Assembly: GCA_030141605.1 (NCBI GenBank)
Contig: JAQGDQ010002382.1
Span: forward strand, 64,501 to 128,500
Direction: 5' to 3'
Origin: Tubiluchus corallicola
Lineage: Eukaryota; Priapulida; Priapulimorpha; Priapulimorphida; Tubiluchidae
DNA length: 64,000 bases
Shown: one piece after another, positions 1-21,048 of the stretch
Numbering within the stretch: the first letter of the stretch is position 1
How the letters are laid out: every line of letters starts with the position of its first letter
The notes under the pieces: generated by a model
What the model saw: the letters and a program-made list of their open reading frames with translations, nothing else
What the model was told of the DNA's origin: nothing
Database searches by the model: none
Translations under genes and position numbers: made by a program

Positions 1-1160
1 TACTTCCTTGTATAATTGTTGTCTGATAAACAGTTTCTCTGTCTGTTCTTTGTTCTCTGCTTGATTGGTTGGTTGGGTGGCATACTAGCTGTCAGACATT
101 GGTTGATTGGTTGTTTGGTGAGTAAGTCGGTTGTTCAGACAACCGATTGGTTGGTTGACTGATTGAGAAGTAGGTGTAGTTCTGAATGTGCTTGTCGTGT
201 TGTACACTGGATGCATGTCTCCTAGCTTGCTTACTTGGAAAGCTTTTTAGGTGCTTTGCAGAGTAGTGAGTTGATTGTGTGTTTTCTTTTATTTGACTGA
301 TTAATTTTCAAGTTTAATTTGTTTCCATGACACTTTCGCGTTAACTGTATTTTGCCGCTTGATATTGTTGGGATATTTCTCAGATATAAGGCATTACATG
401 TGTTCCATTAATGTAATTAGTCAATTGTGTTCGTGATTTCGCTCTTTGTCCCTTGTATAGCTGTTTTCCATGTAACAGATTTCTGTGTATTATCTGGTCT
501 TCAATATAAAAATCATGTACGTCTTTATGTTATTACTTTGTAAGCTTTGTACCTTTACTAAATTTAGCTGCTTATGTTTGCATTTGCATACAAACCTTAG
601 TTCACATTTTTATAGTTATTTGTGCTATTTGTACTTTACTTTTCATTAATTTCTATTAACTGTAGAACTTATTGTTAATATATTATAATGTTAATATAAT
701 ATAACAATTATCATATTGACAATTTTGCTGTTCTTTTTTACAAAAATTTATTTCTCACAAAGAAGAGTTTCAGAATTATACACAACCGATTTAGATTTCT
801 ATTTTTAACGTCTCATGATAAACGTGCAGCGATTAACTTTTAATTTATTTTCTTTGTATGGAGAATCCTCAAAACGACTCGAATCGAAACAAGGGAATAT
901 TTTACCTTCACATACAGATATAGTAAAGATAACTTAGACTAGCATTTACATCTTTTACATTAGAAAAACATTGAAAAGGCAGTCTGAAATATAACAGCTA
1001 CAAGTGGATCTGAAACAAACGTGGATATATCAAGGAGAAGTGGATCTACGTCAAGCACGGATGGACTCCGGATCTGTTGAAGAACTATTCTACTGTCCAT
1101 AACTGTAGAAGTATTGTAAAAAGAATGTTCAATCTATGTTCAACTTGGGAATCACAGGAT
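1..1160. other. AT-rich non-coding flank
   Basis: I see no gene here. The first 300 bases are loosely repetitive (variants of TGATTGGTTGG). The rest is AT-rich unique sequence reaching the 3' side of the glycine-rich gene on the minus strand. Confidence 0.5.
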
Positions 1161-2112
1161 TTACCAGAAACCACCACCGTATCCACGGCCATAAGATACA
1201 CGTCCGTAGCCACCAAGTCCACCGTATCCACGTCCGTAGTAACCACGGCCATATCCACCATATCCACCAAATCCACCATATCCACGTCCGTAGTAACCAC
1301 CGCCATATCCACCAAATCCACCGTATCCACTTCCATATCCGTAACCTAATCCACGTCCATAGCCAAGGCCACGTCCATAGCCCAAGCCTCGTCCGTAGCT
1401 GCCACCATAAAATCCGCTGGCACTGACTACAGCAACCTACAAATGTATTATCAATGAAACTGTTGTACAAATGAACTTATCAATGAAACTGTTGTACACG
1501 TGAACTTATCAATGAAACTGTTGTACAAATGAACTATCAATGAAACTGTTGTACAAATGAACTATCAATGAAACTGTTGTACAAATGTACTTATCAATGA
1601 AACTGTTGTACAAATAAACTTATCAATGAAACTGTTGTACAAATGTACTTATCAATGAAACTGTTGTACAAATAAACTTATCAATGAAACTGTTGTACAA
1701 ATGAACTATCAATGAAACTGTTGTACAAATGTACTTATCAATGAAACTGTTGTACAAATGAACTTATCAATGAAACTGTTGTACAAATGAACTTATCAAT
1801 GAAACTGTTGTACAAATGTATTATCAATGAAACTGTTATACAAATAAAAACTTCTTGTTCTTTTAACTTCTTTTGTCTCCAAATGTAATTAAATAGTTTG
1901 ACTGAAATGTTGTTGGCTAACACAAACCAATGCCAAGTACATGTGTCGACGTACTTTGATTGATGCAGTAAAGGCTACGTTGTATTAAATAGAAACGTGA
2001 ATGTAAATTAACTAGGTGTGGTACTCGAACATGAACAATTGGCTAAATTGTGAAATTCCGTCCATAGACGACTTACCAAAACGGCAAGGAGGAAAGCTAG
2101 AGTGATCTTCAT
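1161..2112 (-). CDS. Secreted glycine/tyrosine-rich protein (two coding exons, 103 aa)
   Basis: Coding exons are 2112-2077 and 1436-1161 (minus). Exon 1 encodes MKITLAFLLAVL and ends at a strong GTAAGT donor in phase 0. Exon 2 opens after TTGTAG and continues VAVVSASGFYGG, so the hydrophobic signal peptide is split by the intron and is probably cleaved after the SAS. The mature part is almost wholly Gly, Tyr and Arg in GYGRGLGYGRG, GGFGGYGG and YYGRGYGG blocks, ending GGFW and a TAG-free TAA stop. There are no cysteines and no folded domain. Similar GY-rich secreted proteins occur in cuticle, shell matrix, mucus and some antimicrobial peptides; the sequence does not choose between these. An acceptor (TTCTTGTTAG) 5 bp before the ATG implies a non-coding first exon upstream. 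The intron is largely a minisatellite. The exon pair is convincing; the function is unknown. Confidence 0.75.
1441..1846. repeat. 28-29 bp minisatellite (about 14 copies)
   Basis: Tandem copies of a unit containing TATCAATGAAACTGTTGTAC, alternating 28 and 29 bp depending on ACTTATC or ACTATC. It fills most of the intron of the glycine-rich gene and begins within 5 bp of its exon 2 acceptor. Confidence 0.9.
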
Positions 2113-2948
2113 TTTCCTAACAAGAAAAAATATTTAATTAACAAACTAGAACTTGAATGGGCATTCGATAAAAAATCAATAATTGTCATTTTCCAAATTA
2201 TTTTAGCATAAAACTGACAATGCTCTAATGATCAATGTTGTTTGGTGAAGAGACTGCAATCAAAAGTGATGAAAACTCACCTAATGCTGATCAAGGGTTA
2301 AATAAAGTGTTTGATACATGTATTAGTACAACATGTATTATACTAAATTTCGCAAAAAAGAAGACAATTAGTCAGTTTGTGCTAAATTTCTTTGGTAGCC
2401 AAAGTTAAGCAGTCGCAAAAAGACTGTGAAGCATCAATGAACGCCTGGATTAAGTTTAGATTATGCCGGTTTAGTAGCGGAAACCGTTTAAAACAGAATT
2501 TTGATACGTTCAATATTTTGATGGCTTAGAGGTAAACGTATTATGTAAAATTTGCAATAAATTAAGACATTTGTGCTAAATTTCCTTCTTAGCAAAAATT
2601 AAACAAACTCGAAAAGCTAAAAGAGACAAAAACGGGGATAGGTATGTACATTTTACGTTTTCAAACAGTTTCCCTTACTGACTCGTACGTTTCAAAATGT
2701 AAAATAATTTCGTCTCAATCTTGCTACTCCTATATTGTAGATAAAGTTTGTCGTAAATGTTAAGATAAAACGAAACATCTTGTAAGTTTACTCTTCAAAA
2801 AATACCACTGAATGTATTACCAAGAAATCTTTCAAACATTTTAAAAAAAGTTGCCGTTTGTAACGATAAAAAACGCAGTTCGTAAGATGACTAGGTCATA
2901 TACTAAAACTTCAAAATGCTTACTTTAGTAATAGTAAAAAATACTTAC

Positions 2949-3030
2949 AATTATAAGTTGAGTTGAGATTCGTGTGGTACCACAGACGACAGGCGTATGG
3001 TAGCAACACCGGTCTCATCACGCCTTAAAT
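2949..3030 (-). promoter_or_regulatory. Probable promoter and 5' UTR exon of the glycine-rich gene
   Basis: On the minus strand a TATA-like TATTTAAG lies at 3030-3023. About 25-30 bases beyond it a short exon could start near 3000 and end at the GTAAGT donor whose last exon base is 2949. This donor pairs well with the acceptor just before the coding exon at 2116. This is inferred from signals only. Confidence 0.4.
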
Positions 3031-3394
3031 ACTTCCATCGGCTGGTGACCATGAGAGTCAAGCTCTTAATCACAGATACCTGAAGTCAGCAGCAGCAGTA
3101 GCAGCCGGATTTTTAACGAACAACCTTCTGTCACCCATCAAAATAAAAGTGTTGTTTTCTGTCCTGAGAGACCGCGCATGTAATTTAAAGCCCTAGCAAG
3201 GCAGTTACTGAATATGAAACAAACAGAAAAACAATGACGTCTCTGTGCATTACCAGTGTAAATTAACGTTAGTGGAAGGTTGGAAAAACGCCTTTTATTT
3301 GAATGCATGTGTTTTGTTGATACTGATAATTATTTTCCCTAAAAAAACTTGAAGGGTACAGGGGGTAAGTGATTTGTAGTTAATTGTGCTCAAC

Positions 3395-4560
3395 AGAAAA
3401 TTGGAGACATAGTTTAGACAACAAGCAATACATTTTAGCGGCATTTTTGGATTTAAGTAAAGCATTCGATAGCATTAACGCTCGAACTACTTTACGATAA
3501 CTTAAAACAAATCAGATTTTATTCGATATCGTTAAAACTGATAGAAAATCATCTCAAAGATGGACAAGAACGAGTAATGATACAACCAACTTTTCTGACT
3601 GGGCAACGTTAAACAGACGTATACCGCAAGGAACACTACTACTTTATTATTTTGCCTATATATAAACAACATATCCAGTGTATTACAACACTCACAAATA
3701 ACGCTGATGACACTACAATCTACATAGCCCATGAAAATATCCAAACTGCAAAAATTTATTTAGAAAAAGATATAAAAAATATAAATACGGCATTTAGTCA
3801 TTACAAGCTAAATATGAATAATGACAAAACATAAACCATGATACTGTCACCCTCATTAAATACTAATGATGCATCATCAACCACTTTGACAATAGATAAT
3901 GCTGTAATCAAACAAACTAATAATGATAAATTTCTGGGCATACAGGTAGACAATAATCTTTCACGGGATGACACTTTAATAACATATACACAAAAATGGC
4001 ATCAAGCACATCATATCTCCGACAAGTTAAAGGGCAGCTAATAAAGGAAACTAAGTCACTAATATATAAAACTTTAGTTCTACCACACTTCTTATATGGA
4101 TGTACGCTACTTCAAAAAACCAAAAGAGAAAATTACTTAAAATTAAATCTCCTTCAGAACTATGTGTTGAGATTAATAGCTGGGTACTCATACAAACGTA
4201 AGGCAGGTAGACAAAAATTTAAAGCTTCAACAACTAACCTGAGAAAAACGTAAAAATTCCCAATCATTGAAGCACACAAAGAATATTTTACTCTGCTTTT
4301 TACATTTAAATACATTAACAACATCAGCAAACCATTCCGGAATAACAGATTTACCTTTTTTCCAAGTCTAATCGTTAATTCCAGAACAAGCAATCTAAAA
4401 CAAATTAGGACAAATACCCACTATGGAACGAACTCTGTAATCAAACAAGCAATTCTACTTTGGAATTCTCTACCATTACAGGTTAAACAAATCAAGTCCC
4501 TATCAGCATTTAAAACAAAATTAAAATAACTAATATTAACCTAATATGAAATATCATCAC
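3395..4560 (+). mobile_element. Degenerate non-LTR retrotransposon (CR1/jockey-like LINE), RT remnant
   Basis: Reverse-transcriptase motifs appear in order but in shifting frames. They are ILAAFLDLSKAFDSIN (motif A) near 3430, NADDTTIYI (catalytic DD box) near 3700, KFLGIQVDNNLS near 3930, and LIYKTLVLPHFLYGCTLL near 4055. A C-terminal LWNSLPLQVKQIKSLSAFK lies near 4460, followed by a TAA stop at about 4530. Several stops and frameshifts break it, so it is dead. The 5' part is absent, as in typical 5'-truncated LINE copies. Confidence 0.85.
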
Positions 4561-4758
4561 ACCAGTACGACAACATACACACTAATTCAGAATTTATATA
4601 TCCACGGCCATATTAATTAAATCATACTTTTTTCGTTTTTTGTTCATAGTTGTAAATATGCTTGATTTTATTCGTCATTACTGCACAGTAAGTTTAGCAG
4701 TGTAAGTTTTTATTAACTAACACTGATTGATCATCTCTGTAAAGTTACTCTTACTTTA

Positions 4759-4877
4759 CCTCACTCACTCACTCACTCACTCACTCACTCACTCACTCAC
4801 TCACTCACTCACTCACTCACTCACTCACTCACTCACTCACTCACTCACTCACTCACTCACTCACTCACTCACTCACT
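4759..4877. repeat. (TCAC)n microsatellite
   Basis: About 29 uninterrupted tetranucleotide units. It sits between the LINE remnant and a 5S-derived cluster, and may mark the LINE tail. Confidence 0.95.
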
Positions 4878-4882
4878 TACTC

Positions 4883-5098
4883 CTGCAGCACCTGGTATTC
4901 CTTGTTGGTCCCCCATCCAAGTACTAACCCCCCTCTTCGTTGCTTAACTTCGGTGATCAGAAGAGAACCGGTGTCTTCAACGTGATTTGAACCTAGTATT
5001 CCTTGTCGGTCACCCATCCAAGTACTAACCCGCCTCTTCGTTGCTTAACTTCGGTGATCAGACGAGAACCCTTGTCATCAACCTGTTTTGAACAACCG
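4883..5098 (-). rRNA. Two tandem 5S rRNA-derived pseudogenes
   Basis: The minus strand carries two 5S-like copies, each with CACCGAAGTTAAGCAACGAAGAGG and GGTTAGTACTTGGATGG, i.e. the A box, intermediate element and C box region. The copies abut with a 101-bp offset (TATTCCTTG at 4895 and 4996). Both lack the 5' and 3' strands of helix I, so they look like a 5S-derived dimer or SINE3-type sequence rather than working 5S genes. Confidence 0.7.
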
Positions 5099-5390
5099 GT
5101 ATTTTCAACGCCGTAATTGTGTATAAGCAGATGCGCGTGATATACAAGAATTGCAAACTTGCTACATAGGAACATGTACTAATGCGTATAAATTGTCCTC
5201 AAATACCAGTAAAATCCACACTAAGTTTCGTTTATTAACAATCAGTATGCAAATCAGTAACAACAGTATACAAACATGTTTAATATTAGCCTATATCGAT
5301 TCGATTTTTTTACTTTTTCAAGAACGGAAGTGAACGAGTTAAAAAAAGACAAAAATTCGGATTTCCGTGATAAGTAATCTAGCTTGTCGC

Positions 5391-5614
5391 CTAGAATTCA
5401 CAAATATACGGAAATTTTGCTGTATCACACGAGAAGTCATTCCACGTGTTCCCATTTGCCCGCAAGATGGCGCAGCTTTCGCCATCGCCGTAATTTTCTG
5501 GTTGGCCATCTGCTACATCCCAAGAAGTAAAAAGGGCAGGTCGACCTGTTGCAAACCACCTCCAGTCACCCTCCTCGTGTATGTCCATTAAACCAATCCA
5601 AAAATGCTCACCAG
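5391..5614 (-). CDS. C-type lectin-like domain, last exon (orphan)
   Basis: The 224-nt exon opens at an AAAG acceptor with a phase 1 intron and ends at TAG (5393-5391). It encodes the C-terminal half of a C-type lectin fold: a WIGL motif near the start, then GDWRWF, a QPEN motif in the long-loop (carbohydrate) site, the WND calcium-site motif, and a final Cys pair ending PYICEF. QPE in place of EPN or QPD leaves sugar preference open, leaning towards the galactose-type QP class. I could not find the N-terminal exon(s) within several kb upstream on the minus strand. It may be the end of a gene with a long intron, or an orphaned exon. The domain call is strong; gene completeness is unknown. Confidence 0.75.
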
Positions 5615-6210
5615 CTTTATTAAAAACAAAATATAATTAATATTAAATTTGGTTATTTACCATTATATTTTCATATAATATAACAGTTATTTAACTTTTA
5701 TACATTCCTCGGCAATTATAACGTACTTTACCACTCCCATGAAACACTAAAATAACAAATATTACCAGTGATTTTTTTGAAATTTTTTTGCTCAAACAGC
5801 CTGCAGAAAAAAACGTTCTGACGGCACCTGGTGGGACTCTCGAAGGGAGATATACAGCTCTTTAGAAAGGGGAAGAACAGGGCTATACGATGATGTGGGC
5901 TATATTAGGACACGTCCATCAAGAGCAGTGACGACGACTTAATTAGATGTTCTATTTTTGGCAATTTTCGCTTGGAAAACTGCTGACGCAAAGCCATTGT
6001 TGTGACGTCATCCATTATACTCTGCCTGTAACTTTAATTCAGTAAAAGCTTCTGGCTTTGCGTTAGATAAACAGACAAACACTAGGTAGAATGTTTGCGC
6101 ATATTTGATTATGAGTGGATTTATAAGCAAAATTTTTTTGCGGGGCCTTTGCTAGTTTGTTTATTAATTCACTCAATCGTTTATTCACACACAATCATTC
6201 ATTCATTTAT
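5615..6210. other. Non-coding sequence
   Basis: No further lectin exon or other coding signal was seen. The stretch is AT-rich with a GC-richer core near 5820-5960 that I cannot assign. Confidence 0.4.
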
Positions 6211-6212
6211 TC

Positions 6213-6396
6213 AGTTAGTCAGTCAGTCAGTCAGTCAGTCAGTCAGTCAGTCAGTCAGTCAGTCAGTCAGTCAGTCAGTCAGTCAGTCAGTCAGTCAGTC
6301 ATTCGGTCGGTCGGTCGGTCGGTCGGTCGGTCGGTCAGTCGGTCGGTCGGTCAGTCAGTCAGTCAGTCAGTCAGTCATTCGTTCACTCATTCAGTA
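6213..6396. repeat. Compound (CAGT)n/(CGGT)n microsatellite
   Basis: A CAGT run, a CGGT block at 6303-6351 with one CAGT interruption, then CAGT again. The CGGT block nested inside CAGT suggests a point change spread by slippage. Confidence 0.95.
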
Positions 6397-7103
6397 AATA
6401 ATTTAAAAAACTTACAATTACTTATTTATTTGTGTGATTTATCTGCAGACAATTAAGACAAAATCAATATTCAAGCTACGAAGAAATAAAAACACAAATA
6501 GATAAACAGACAAAATGACACAAAACATACAAATAGTGTAATCTTCAAGAATCACGAAATTGTAATGTGACATGCAATGACATAATCGATGAAAAGTTGA
6601 TCCAAGTTACTCCAAGGTCTTGCATAACCTCACATTTGGTCACTCACTAGCGGAGACGAAAGGTATGCATCTGAGAAATAATGGGTAAAAGCCCAAGGAG
6701 TCAAATCAAATATTGCAAACTGCAGCAATTATCATTTTGAATTTGCCAATGATTGCTTGATTTACTATAATAGTTATTTCAGTTGAGAGCTTTACAAGTT
6801 GTACAAGATGTACTCAAAAACTAATCACGTACAGTCAAGATGTACACGCTACAGAATCTCCTAGTAAGACTGCTATTCGTTGTTAATTATTACTAGTAAA
6901 TTAGTTAATTCCAGTTCTTATCGGTTTAGCATGTCCCATTAACTTGGAAAATGGTCAAACGTAACACATTTCTCATTTGTATTTTTCTCATAGGAATATA
7001 TGATGGCAGCGAAGACAACTCTCTAATCCAATGCTGTTTTATCGTACACCTGGTTTTACTAGATTATGAATACTATAAATACTACTTGTGCTGTGCCGAG
7101 CAA

Positions 7104-7222
7104 GCTACAGCCAAATCACGTTGAAAACACCGGTTTTCGTCTGATCCCCAAAGTTAAGTAATGTAGAGACCCTGGTTAGTACTTGGATGGGTGACCGCCT
7201 AGGAATACTACGTGCTGTTGAC
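7104..7222 (+). rRNA. 5S: 5S rRNA copy 1 (diverged)
   Basis: 119 nt with a recognisable 5S core (CACCGGTTTTCGTCTGATC, AAAGTTAAG, GGTTAGTACTTGGATGGGTGACC) followed by T6, a Pol III terminator. Helix I pairs poorly (GCTACAGCC against GCTGTTGAC) and several conserved bases differ, so it may be a pseudogene. Confidence 0.75.
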
Positions 7223-7496
7223 TTTTTTGCTAGTGCCTATTAACTATTGAAGTGTGTGCACAACACGACCATTTCATTTTTGCAGAATTGTTTCTGACTT
7301 TTGGAAGTAGAAGTGATAGGAATAAGTGTCTGTCTGAACATTATTTTGATTTTTATTTGCTTTGCATTTTAATGTCTAAAACTATCTATTTGTTACGTTT
7401 CTCAAATACTACACACAAAAATTCAAAACAGATACTTTGTTACTACGTTCACCTTAATCTATCTATTATTTCTATATTATCTCTTTTAACGAAATA

Positions 7497-7562
7497 CAGA
7501 AGTTACGCAACCTCGAACCTGGTTTGGTTTTGCGTTTGAATGGGTGACTGCCCGGGACTGAC
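7497..7562 (+). pseudogene. Degenerate 5S fragment in spacer of unit 1
   Basis: The AGAAGTTACGCAACCTCGAACCTGG and GAATGGGTGACTGCCCGGG segments correspond to the middle and C-box parts of 5S rRNA with internal deletions. The same relic recurs at the same place in the next repeat unit. Confidence 0.5.
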
Positions 7563-7869
7563 ATTTTTTTAAATGGTCAGGAAGGCTGATGACAAAAGCT
7601 GTAAAATCTTCTTCAACACTCAAAAATGGATTTTTGTTCTGACTGATATTTTTAAATGAAGGATCTCTTTGCTTGTTCATGCTTGATCATTCCCATGTTT
7701 AATTATGTCATATTTAGAAGGTAATAGACTTGAGCACGGTATTTTAACATCTCTGATATTTTAGAATTTCATATGATATTTCTATTTATACTTTGCATTA
7801 AAATACTAAAAAGGTTTGTTTATTCATGTACATCATTTCTATGTTAACTCATCTTAAGAAACTGCTAAT

Positions 7870-7989
7870 GTCTACGGCCATATTACATTGAATACACCGG
7901 TTCTCGTCTGATCACCGAAGTTAAGCAATGCAGAGTGTGGTTAGTACTTGGATAGGGGACCGCCTAGGAATACCACGTGCTGTAGACTT
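7870..7989 (+). rRNA. 5S: 5S rRNA gene copy 2
   Basis: This is 120 nt from GTCTACGGCC to GCTGTAGAC plus TT. The two ends pair as helix I, the internal Pol III promoter region is present (GAAGTTAAGC, GGTTAGTACTTGGATAGGGGACC) and a T6 terminator follows directly. GGGGACC in place of GGTGACC and a few other changes make full function likely but not certain. It would supply the 5S component of the large ribosomal subunit. Confidence 0.85.
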
Positions 7990-8324
7990 TTTTGCTAGAG
8001 TGATTATTAACAATCAAAGTGTGTGCACAACACGACCATATCATTTTGACAGTATTGTTTTTGATTTTTGGAAGTTGAAGTGGTGGAAATAAATGTCTGT
8101 CTCGACATTACGTTGATTTTTTTTGGCATTTTAATGTGAAAGACTATCTATTTGTTACGTTTCTCGAATATCACACAAAGTGAACAAAAATGAAAATAAA
8201 ACTAGAAAATCAGCCACTGCCCTTCAAAAATTATTTTTGATTTTCATATAAAAATTCAAAACAGATACTTTGTTCCTACGTTCACCTTAATCTATCTATT
8301 ATTTCTATATTATCTCTCTTTAAC

Positions 8325-8396
8325 GAAATGCAGAAGTTAAGCAATCTCGAACCTGGTTTTGCGTTTGAATGGGTGACTGTCCGGGAATTCTGGTAT
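8325..8396 (+). pseudogene. Degenerate 5S fragment in spacer of unit 2
   Basis: Contains AGAAGTTAAGCAATCTCGAACC and GGGTGACTGTCCGGGAATTC. It is the counterpart of the relic in unit 1. Confidence 0.5.
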
Positions 8397-8693
8397 TGCT
8401 AACTTCTTAACTTGGTGCTTAAATTTTTTTTAAATGGTCAGGAAGGGTGATGACAAATGCTGTAAAATCTTCTGCACCACTCAAAAATGGATTTTTGTTC
8501 TGACTGATATTTTTAAATGTGTATTCTTTTTGCTTGTTCATGCTTGATCATTCCCATGTTTAATTGCGTCATATTTAAAAGATAATATACTTGAGCACGG
8601 TATTTGAACCTCCCCGATACTTTATAATTTCATGTGATATTTTTATTTATACTTTGCATTACAATACTAAGAAGGTTTGCTCGTTCATGTATA

Positions 8694-9040
8694 ATGTTAC
8701 AGAGGCACCTGTGTCGGGTGTAGGGCCCTCTACACGCCCTGCTTTCACGTCAGCAGCGACTCACCCCTTTTTTGTAGGTCCAGACGTCTTGTTTGGGCCT
8801 ACACGTGGTGGAAGAAGCCAGCAGCCCTGGAATGCCAGTAAAAAAGCGTGTAGAGGTCACTAGAGCCTTGATTTGTGACACAGCTGCTCCTCGGGCGTAG
8901 TGCTGTTACTTAGCTATTTTTTGTGTGTGTATTTTGTTCCCCTATAAGTGCTGGTAATAAACTCCGTACAGTGTAATTTTTGTGTTTTATATTGTGAGAG
9001 TTAAATGACATGCTATAACAGGTATCTGGTATTAGTTCAC
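8694..9040 (+). other. GC-rich block with short open frame and polyadenylation signal
   Basis: A 56-codon open frame rich in Pro, Gly, Ser and Thr ends in TAG near 8861. An AATAAA follows at about 8957, then sequence ending in TATAACA. The composition differs from its AT-rich surroundings. It could be the 3' end of a retroelement or a retroposed fragment; I do not recognise the peptide. Confidence 0.25.
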
Positions 9041-9104
9041 AGATATTAGCTTAATTAATTAGCATAACATTTATAATTAAAAGTAACATTTGTAGTTAAG
9101 TACT

Positions 9105-9477
9105 CAGGGCCTCTTTCAGCTTAAGAGAGGCCCGGGAAAGTGGGGCGTGTGAGGCCCCCTCGAGGGGGAGGGCAAAGCGCCCAGAAAAATTTTGAACTGC
9201 TAGAACGCCGGAGAAGCATTTTCGAAGAGAAAACATGGAGTTACACAGTTGTTAAAGGAAAGAACAATTGAAAGAAAAACTGCTTTATTCTCAAAACCAG
9301 TCCTTAATACTTGTCAATACTGGCAAACGGCGCGCGTGCGGCAAGAGAGAGAGAGGGGGGAGCGGAGGAAGTATGTTCGCATAAAGCAAAAAAATGTTAC
9401 CTTGGCATCAGGCCCCCTGGAGGGTGAGGCCCCGGGGAATTGTCCCCACTTAACCCCCCCCCCTAAAATAGGGCCTG
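9105..9477. mobile_element. Non-autonomous hAT-type element (373 bp)
   Basis: Imperfect inverted ends begin CAGGGCCTCTTT and close with AAAATAGGGCCTG. They are flanked by a perfect 8-bp target duplication TAAGTACT at 9097-9104 and 9478-9485. The interior is GC-rich with GGCCCC palindromes and has no transposase. The 8-bp duplication is diagnostic of hAT-class insertion. Confidence 0.85.
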
Positions 9478-9883
9478 TAAGTACTCAATTACATACCGAT
9501 ACAAAATGGGTCTTCATGAACTATTTTCATCAGCATCTTGCAAGGTTAATGACTCGAAAGAAATCTAATGTTGCACAGTTATGCTTTTGCTGAATAGTTT
9601 GTCAGATTTAATTTGGATCAAGAGTTGTGTACGTATGATACAAAATGTTCAGTTAGCAAGTAAATGGTTTCCTTCAAGACTTGACAGAGAACGTTTGTAG
9701 AACTTCACCATATTTAAAACCATAAAAAATTAAATTAATATTGTTAGTGGCAACTCACAAACGATGTTCAAAAATTGGTTAAAAGTAATTTTATTCACAT
9801 CCATTATATACAGCTTTATTAAAAGTATGTTATTCATAATATTCATAATGTTATTCACAAGTAGGCTTATAGCATGCTTAAAA

Positions 9884-9889
9884 CTGTTG

Positions 9890-9921
<32 letters not shown>

Positions 9922-10057
9922 TGTGTGTGTGTGCATGCGTGTGCATGCGTGAGTGCGTGCGTGTGTGTGTGTGTGCGTGCGTGCATACGTGTGTGTGTGT
10001 GTGTGTGTGTGCATGCGTGTGTGTGTGTGTGTGTGTGTGCATGTGTGTGCATGTGTG

Positions 10058-10097
<40 letters not shown>

Positions 10098-10160
10098 TGC
10101 ATGCATACGTGTGTGTGTGTGCGTGTGTGCGTACGTGTGCGTACGTATGCGTGCGTGTTT
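9884..10160. repeat. (GT)n with GTGC interruptions
   Basis: About 280 bp of GT repeat with CG-containing variants. It begins immediately after the P450 gene A stop codon (minus strand), so it probably lies in that gene's 3' UTR. Candidate AATAAA signals on the minus strand are at 9820-9815 and 9795-9790. Confidence 0.9.
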
Positions 10161-10168
10161 ATAGTTTC

Positions 10169-20709
<10,541 letters not shown>

Positions 20710-21048
20710 GACGGTAAAATAATTTTTTATGTTAAAATATTCATACACACATACATACATACATACACACGGAAGGCGTCGACCACGTGACGCAGCTTTG
20801 TAAATACTGTACTATCTCGATTATAAGACCCTAGAAACTGCGCTAGTACCTACTGCGCATTCCTGGGTAAATGGCCTTGAGTGGCGTTTATTGATTTGGA
20901 ACTTATTTACATTAGTAAACATAATACGGACTCCTGGTTCCACAGCCAGCACGCTATACGAAATAGACAGCTCTGCTTGCCAACTGGAGTTAGGTTCGCT
21001 ACTCTGAAACTGCAATATAAAAATTCTGTTTTGTTATCAGCAATAACA
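20710..21048. promoter_or_regulatory. Bidirectional promoter between P450 genes A and B
   Basis: Only 339 bp separate the two divergent start codons. A TATA-like TTATAAGA at 20821-20828 suits gene B, implying a leader of about 190 nt. GTGACGCAGC at 20787-20796 matches the antioxidant-response core RTGACnnnGC (CNC-bZIP/Maf) and overlaps a palindromic E-box CACGTG at 20784-20789. The motif matches are read directly; their use is inference. Confidence 0.5.

Larger units (their letters stand above)
7104..8695 (+). repeat. Two tandem 5S repeat units (about 770 and 820 bp)
   Basis: Each unit contains a 5S gene, TTTTTTGCTAG, a spacer with GTGTGTGCACAACACGACCAT, a degenerate second 5S-like segment, and a tail with TTGAGCACGGTATTT. 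The spacers align over nearly their whole length with small indels, showing a duplicated array unit. Confidence 0.85.

Noticed and set aside
1136-1426. Plus-strand open frames rich in His/Ile and Ser/Thr
   Set aside because: They are the reverse complement of the glycine-rich exon; the minus frame has a signal peptide and splice support.
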